A program made the translations under genes and the position numbers. Of a stretch of 7,484 nucleotides of DNA, positions 6,466 through 7,484 are shown in pieces; the stretch's first letter is position 1; every line of letters starts with the position of its first letter. This DNA comes from Anaerolineales bacterium (GTDB taxonomy: Bacteria; Chloroflexota; Anaerolineae; Anaerolineales; Villigracilaceae). Location: positions 1 through 7,484 of the forward strand of contig JAOZOM010000085.1 in assembly GCA_029933275.1 (NCBI GenBank), given 5' to 3'. Below the pieces are notes generated by a model. That model ran no database searches. It was not told where the DNA came from and saw only the letters and a list, made by a program, of their open reading frames with translations.

Positions 6466-6494
6466 AGTATACTACACAAACAAAAGTCTGAGAA
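6466..6494 (-). promoter_or_regulatory. candidate promoter for rpsU-infA
   Basis: TTCTCA (6489-6494, 4 of 6 matches to TTGACA), 17-base spacer, TATACT (6466-6471, 5 of 6 matches) on the minus strand. Start predicted near 6459. The GTATAC core is itself palindromic, but the plus strand has no matching -35. Confidence 0.5.
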
Positions 6495-6505
6495 GAGTTT
6501 TTCTA

Positions 6506-6618
6506 GGGATGTGGAGCGGCATCGCGCTTGGCGCAAACTTGCTTCCGTACCCCGAAAAAATTCTATACTCGGGCAATCCGCCGTTAAAACGGAACCAAGC
6601 CCAAACCACGTCTGTCCC
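6506..6618 (-). other. unassigned rod-like secondary structure, possible non-coding RNA
   Basis: Nested complementary segments fold about 113 bases into one irregular rod: 6506-6509 with 6615-6618, GTGG/CCAC (6511-6514 with 6606-6609), 6527-6531 with 6601-6605, a 9-of-10 stem (6538-6547 with 6590-6599), and an inner CCCGA/TCGGG hairpin (6551-6555 with 6569-6573). A G-T pair is possible only when read on the minus strand, the direction of the rRNA genes. A competing CCGTT/AACGG hairpin lies at 6581-6592. I could not match it to tRNA, SRP RNA, RNase P RNA or tmRNA; 6S RNA is also a rod but I have no sequence signature for it. Short reading frames here look unreal. Confidence 0.3.
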
Positions 6619-6635
6619 CCATTCCTTTCTTCCTT

Positions 6636-6655
6636 AAAAGAAAAAAGAAAAGTCT
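6636..6655 (-). terminator. pyrimidine tract after 5S, possible end of the rRNA operon
   Basis: Immediately after the extended 5S closing stem, the minus strand reads CTTTTCTTTTTTCTTTT (6652-6636). A long stem followed by a T-rich tract resembles an intrinsic end signal, but the stem encloses the whole 5S rather than a short loop. Moderate to low confidence. Confidence 0.4.
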
Positions 6656-6773
6656 CTTTGGCGATGACCTACTCTCCCAGGGGGTCACCCCCCAAGTACC
6701 ATCAGCGCTGATGAGCTTAACTTCCGGGTTCGAGATGTTACCGGGTGTATCCTCATCGCTCCAATCACCAAAG
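6656..6773 (-). rRNA. rrf: 5S ribosomal RNA
   Basis: About 118 bases with the hallmark CGAACCCGGAAGTTAAG, the loop-E/helix segment GGGAGAGTAGG, and complementary ends CTTTGGTGAT/ATCGCCAAAG forming helix I. The complementarity continues four bases outward on each side (GTCT/AGAC, to 6777 and 6652), giving a 14-bp stem likely used in processing. Exact mature ends are therefore uncertain by a few bases. It lies downstream of 23S in the usual order. Confidence 0.97.
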
Positions 6774-6847
6774 AGACAATTTCACAAATGAAAGTTCTAA
6801 ATAATAATTCAACCTTGCCGATGGAAAAGTATCAAGTTCTCCACACC
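6774..6847 (-). other. 23S-5S transcribed spacer
   Basis: About 74 bases without a tRNA gene. It holds a small hairpin (TTTCA/TGAAA, 6789-6793 with 6780-6784) and sequence that probably pairs with the unseen 5' flank of 23S for processing. Confidence 0.7.

Positions 6848-7484
<637 letters not shown>

Noticed and set aside
6428..6711. Two overlapping plus-strand open frames in the rpsU-5S gap
   Set aside because: Neither has a ribosome site or a protein-like composition, and the second runs into 5S rRNA.
6811..6839. TTGATA-17-TTGAAT on the minus strand in the 23S-5S spacer as a promoter for 5S
   Set aside because: The -10 is poor, and 5S is expected to be transcribed together with 23S.

Overview
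The window looks like part of the chromosome of an anaerobic bacterium, most likely Chloroflexota, class Anaerolineae. This is inferred from the style of the LysM lipoprotein, the large single-chain pyruvate:ferredoxin oxidoreductase, and the sequence character of IF-1 and S21. No taxonomic search could be run, so phylum is moderately likely and class tentative. The 23S rRNA fragment would settle it.

Layout, left half. A minus-strand YigZ/IMPACT-family gene runs off the left edge (1-283). Diverging from it is a plus-strand lipoprotein with two LysM-type repeats (470-1213), behind a good promoter (378-406) and a hairpin at the start of its mRNA. A 14-bp intergenic hairpin (1235-1273) separates it from an ADP-ribose-pyrophosphatase-like Nudix hydrolase (1292-1834), whose ribosome-binding site begins only a few bases after the hairpin. 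A 168-base gap holding a perfect short dyad (1970-1985) leads to the largest gene, a complete 1188-residue pyruvate:ferredoxin oxidoreductase (2003-5569) that ends in a strong intrinsic terminator.

Layout, right half. Everything is on the minus strand and converges on the oxidoreductase gene. In transcription order: the 3' part of 23S rRNA (7484 to about 6848), a roughly 74-base spacer without tRNA, 5S rRNA (6773-6656), a stretch of about 370 bases without a protein gene, then rpsU (S21) and infA (IF-1), closed by a terminator at 5760-5787. The 370-base stretch holds an unassigned rod-like fold (6506-6618), a plausible promoter (6466-6494), and a leader with a terminator hairpin and a competing antiterminator pairing upstream of rpsU.

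Function. The right half is translation machinery: rRNA plus two small proteins acting in initiation or on the 30S subunit. The left half is a mix of central anaerobic metabolism (pyruvate to acetyl-CoA), nucleotide-sugar clean-up and a surface lipoprotein, with no clear shared pathway. I found no mobile element, CRISPR array or defence system, and no clearly new multi-gene system. The most interesting parts are non-coding: the rpsU-infA leader, the rod-like fold between 5S and that leader, and the palindrome before the oxidoreductase gene.
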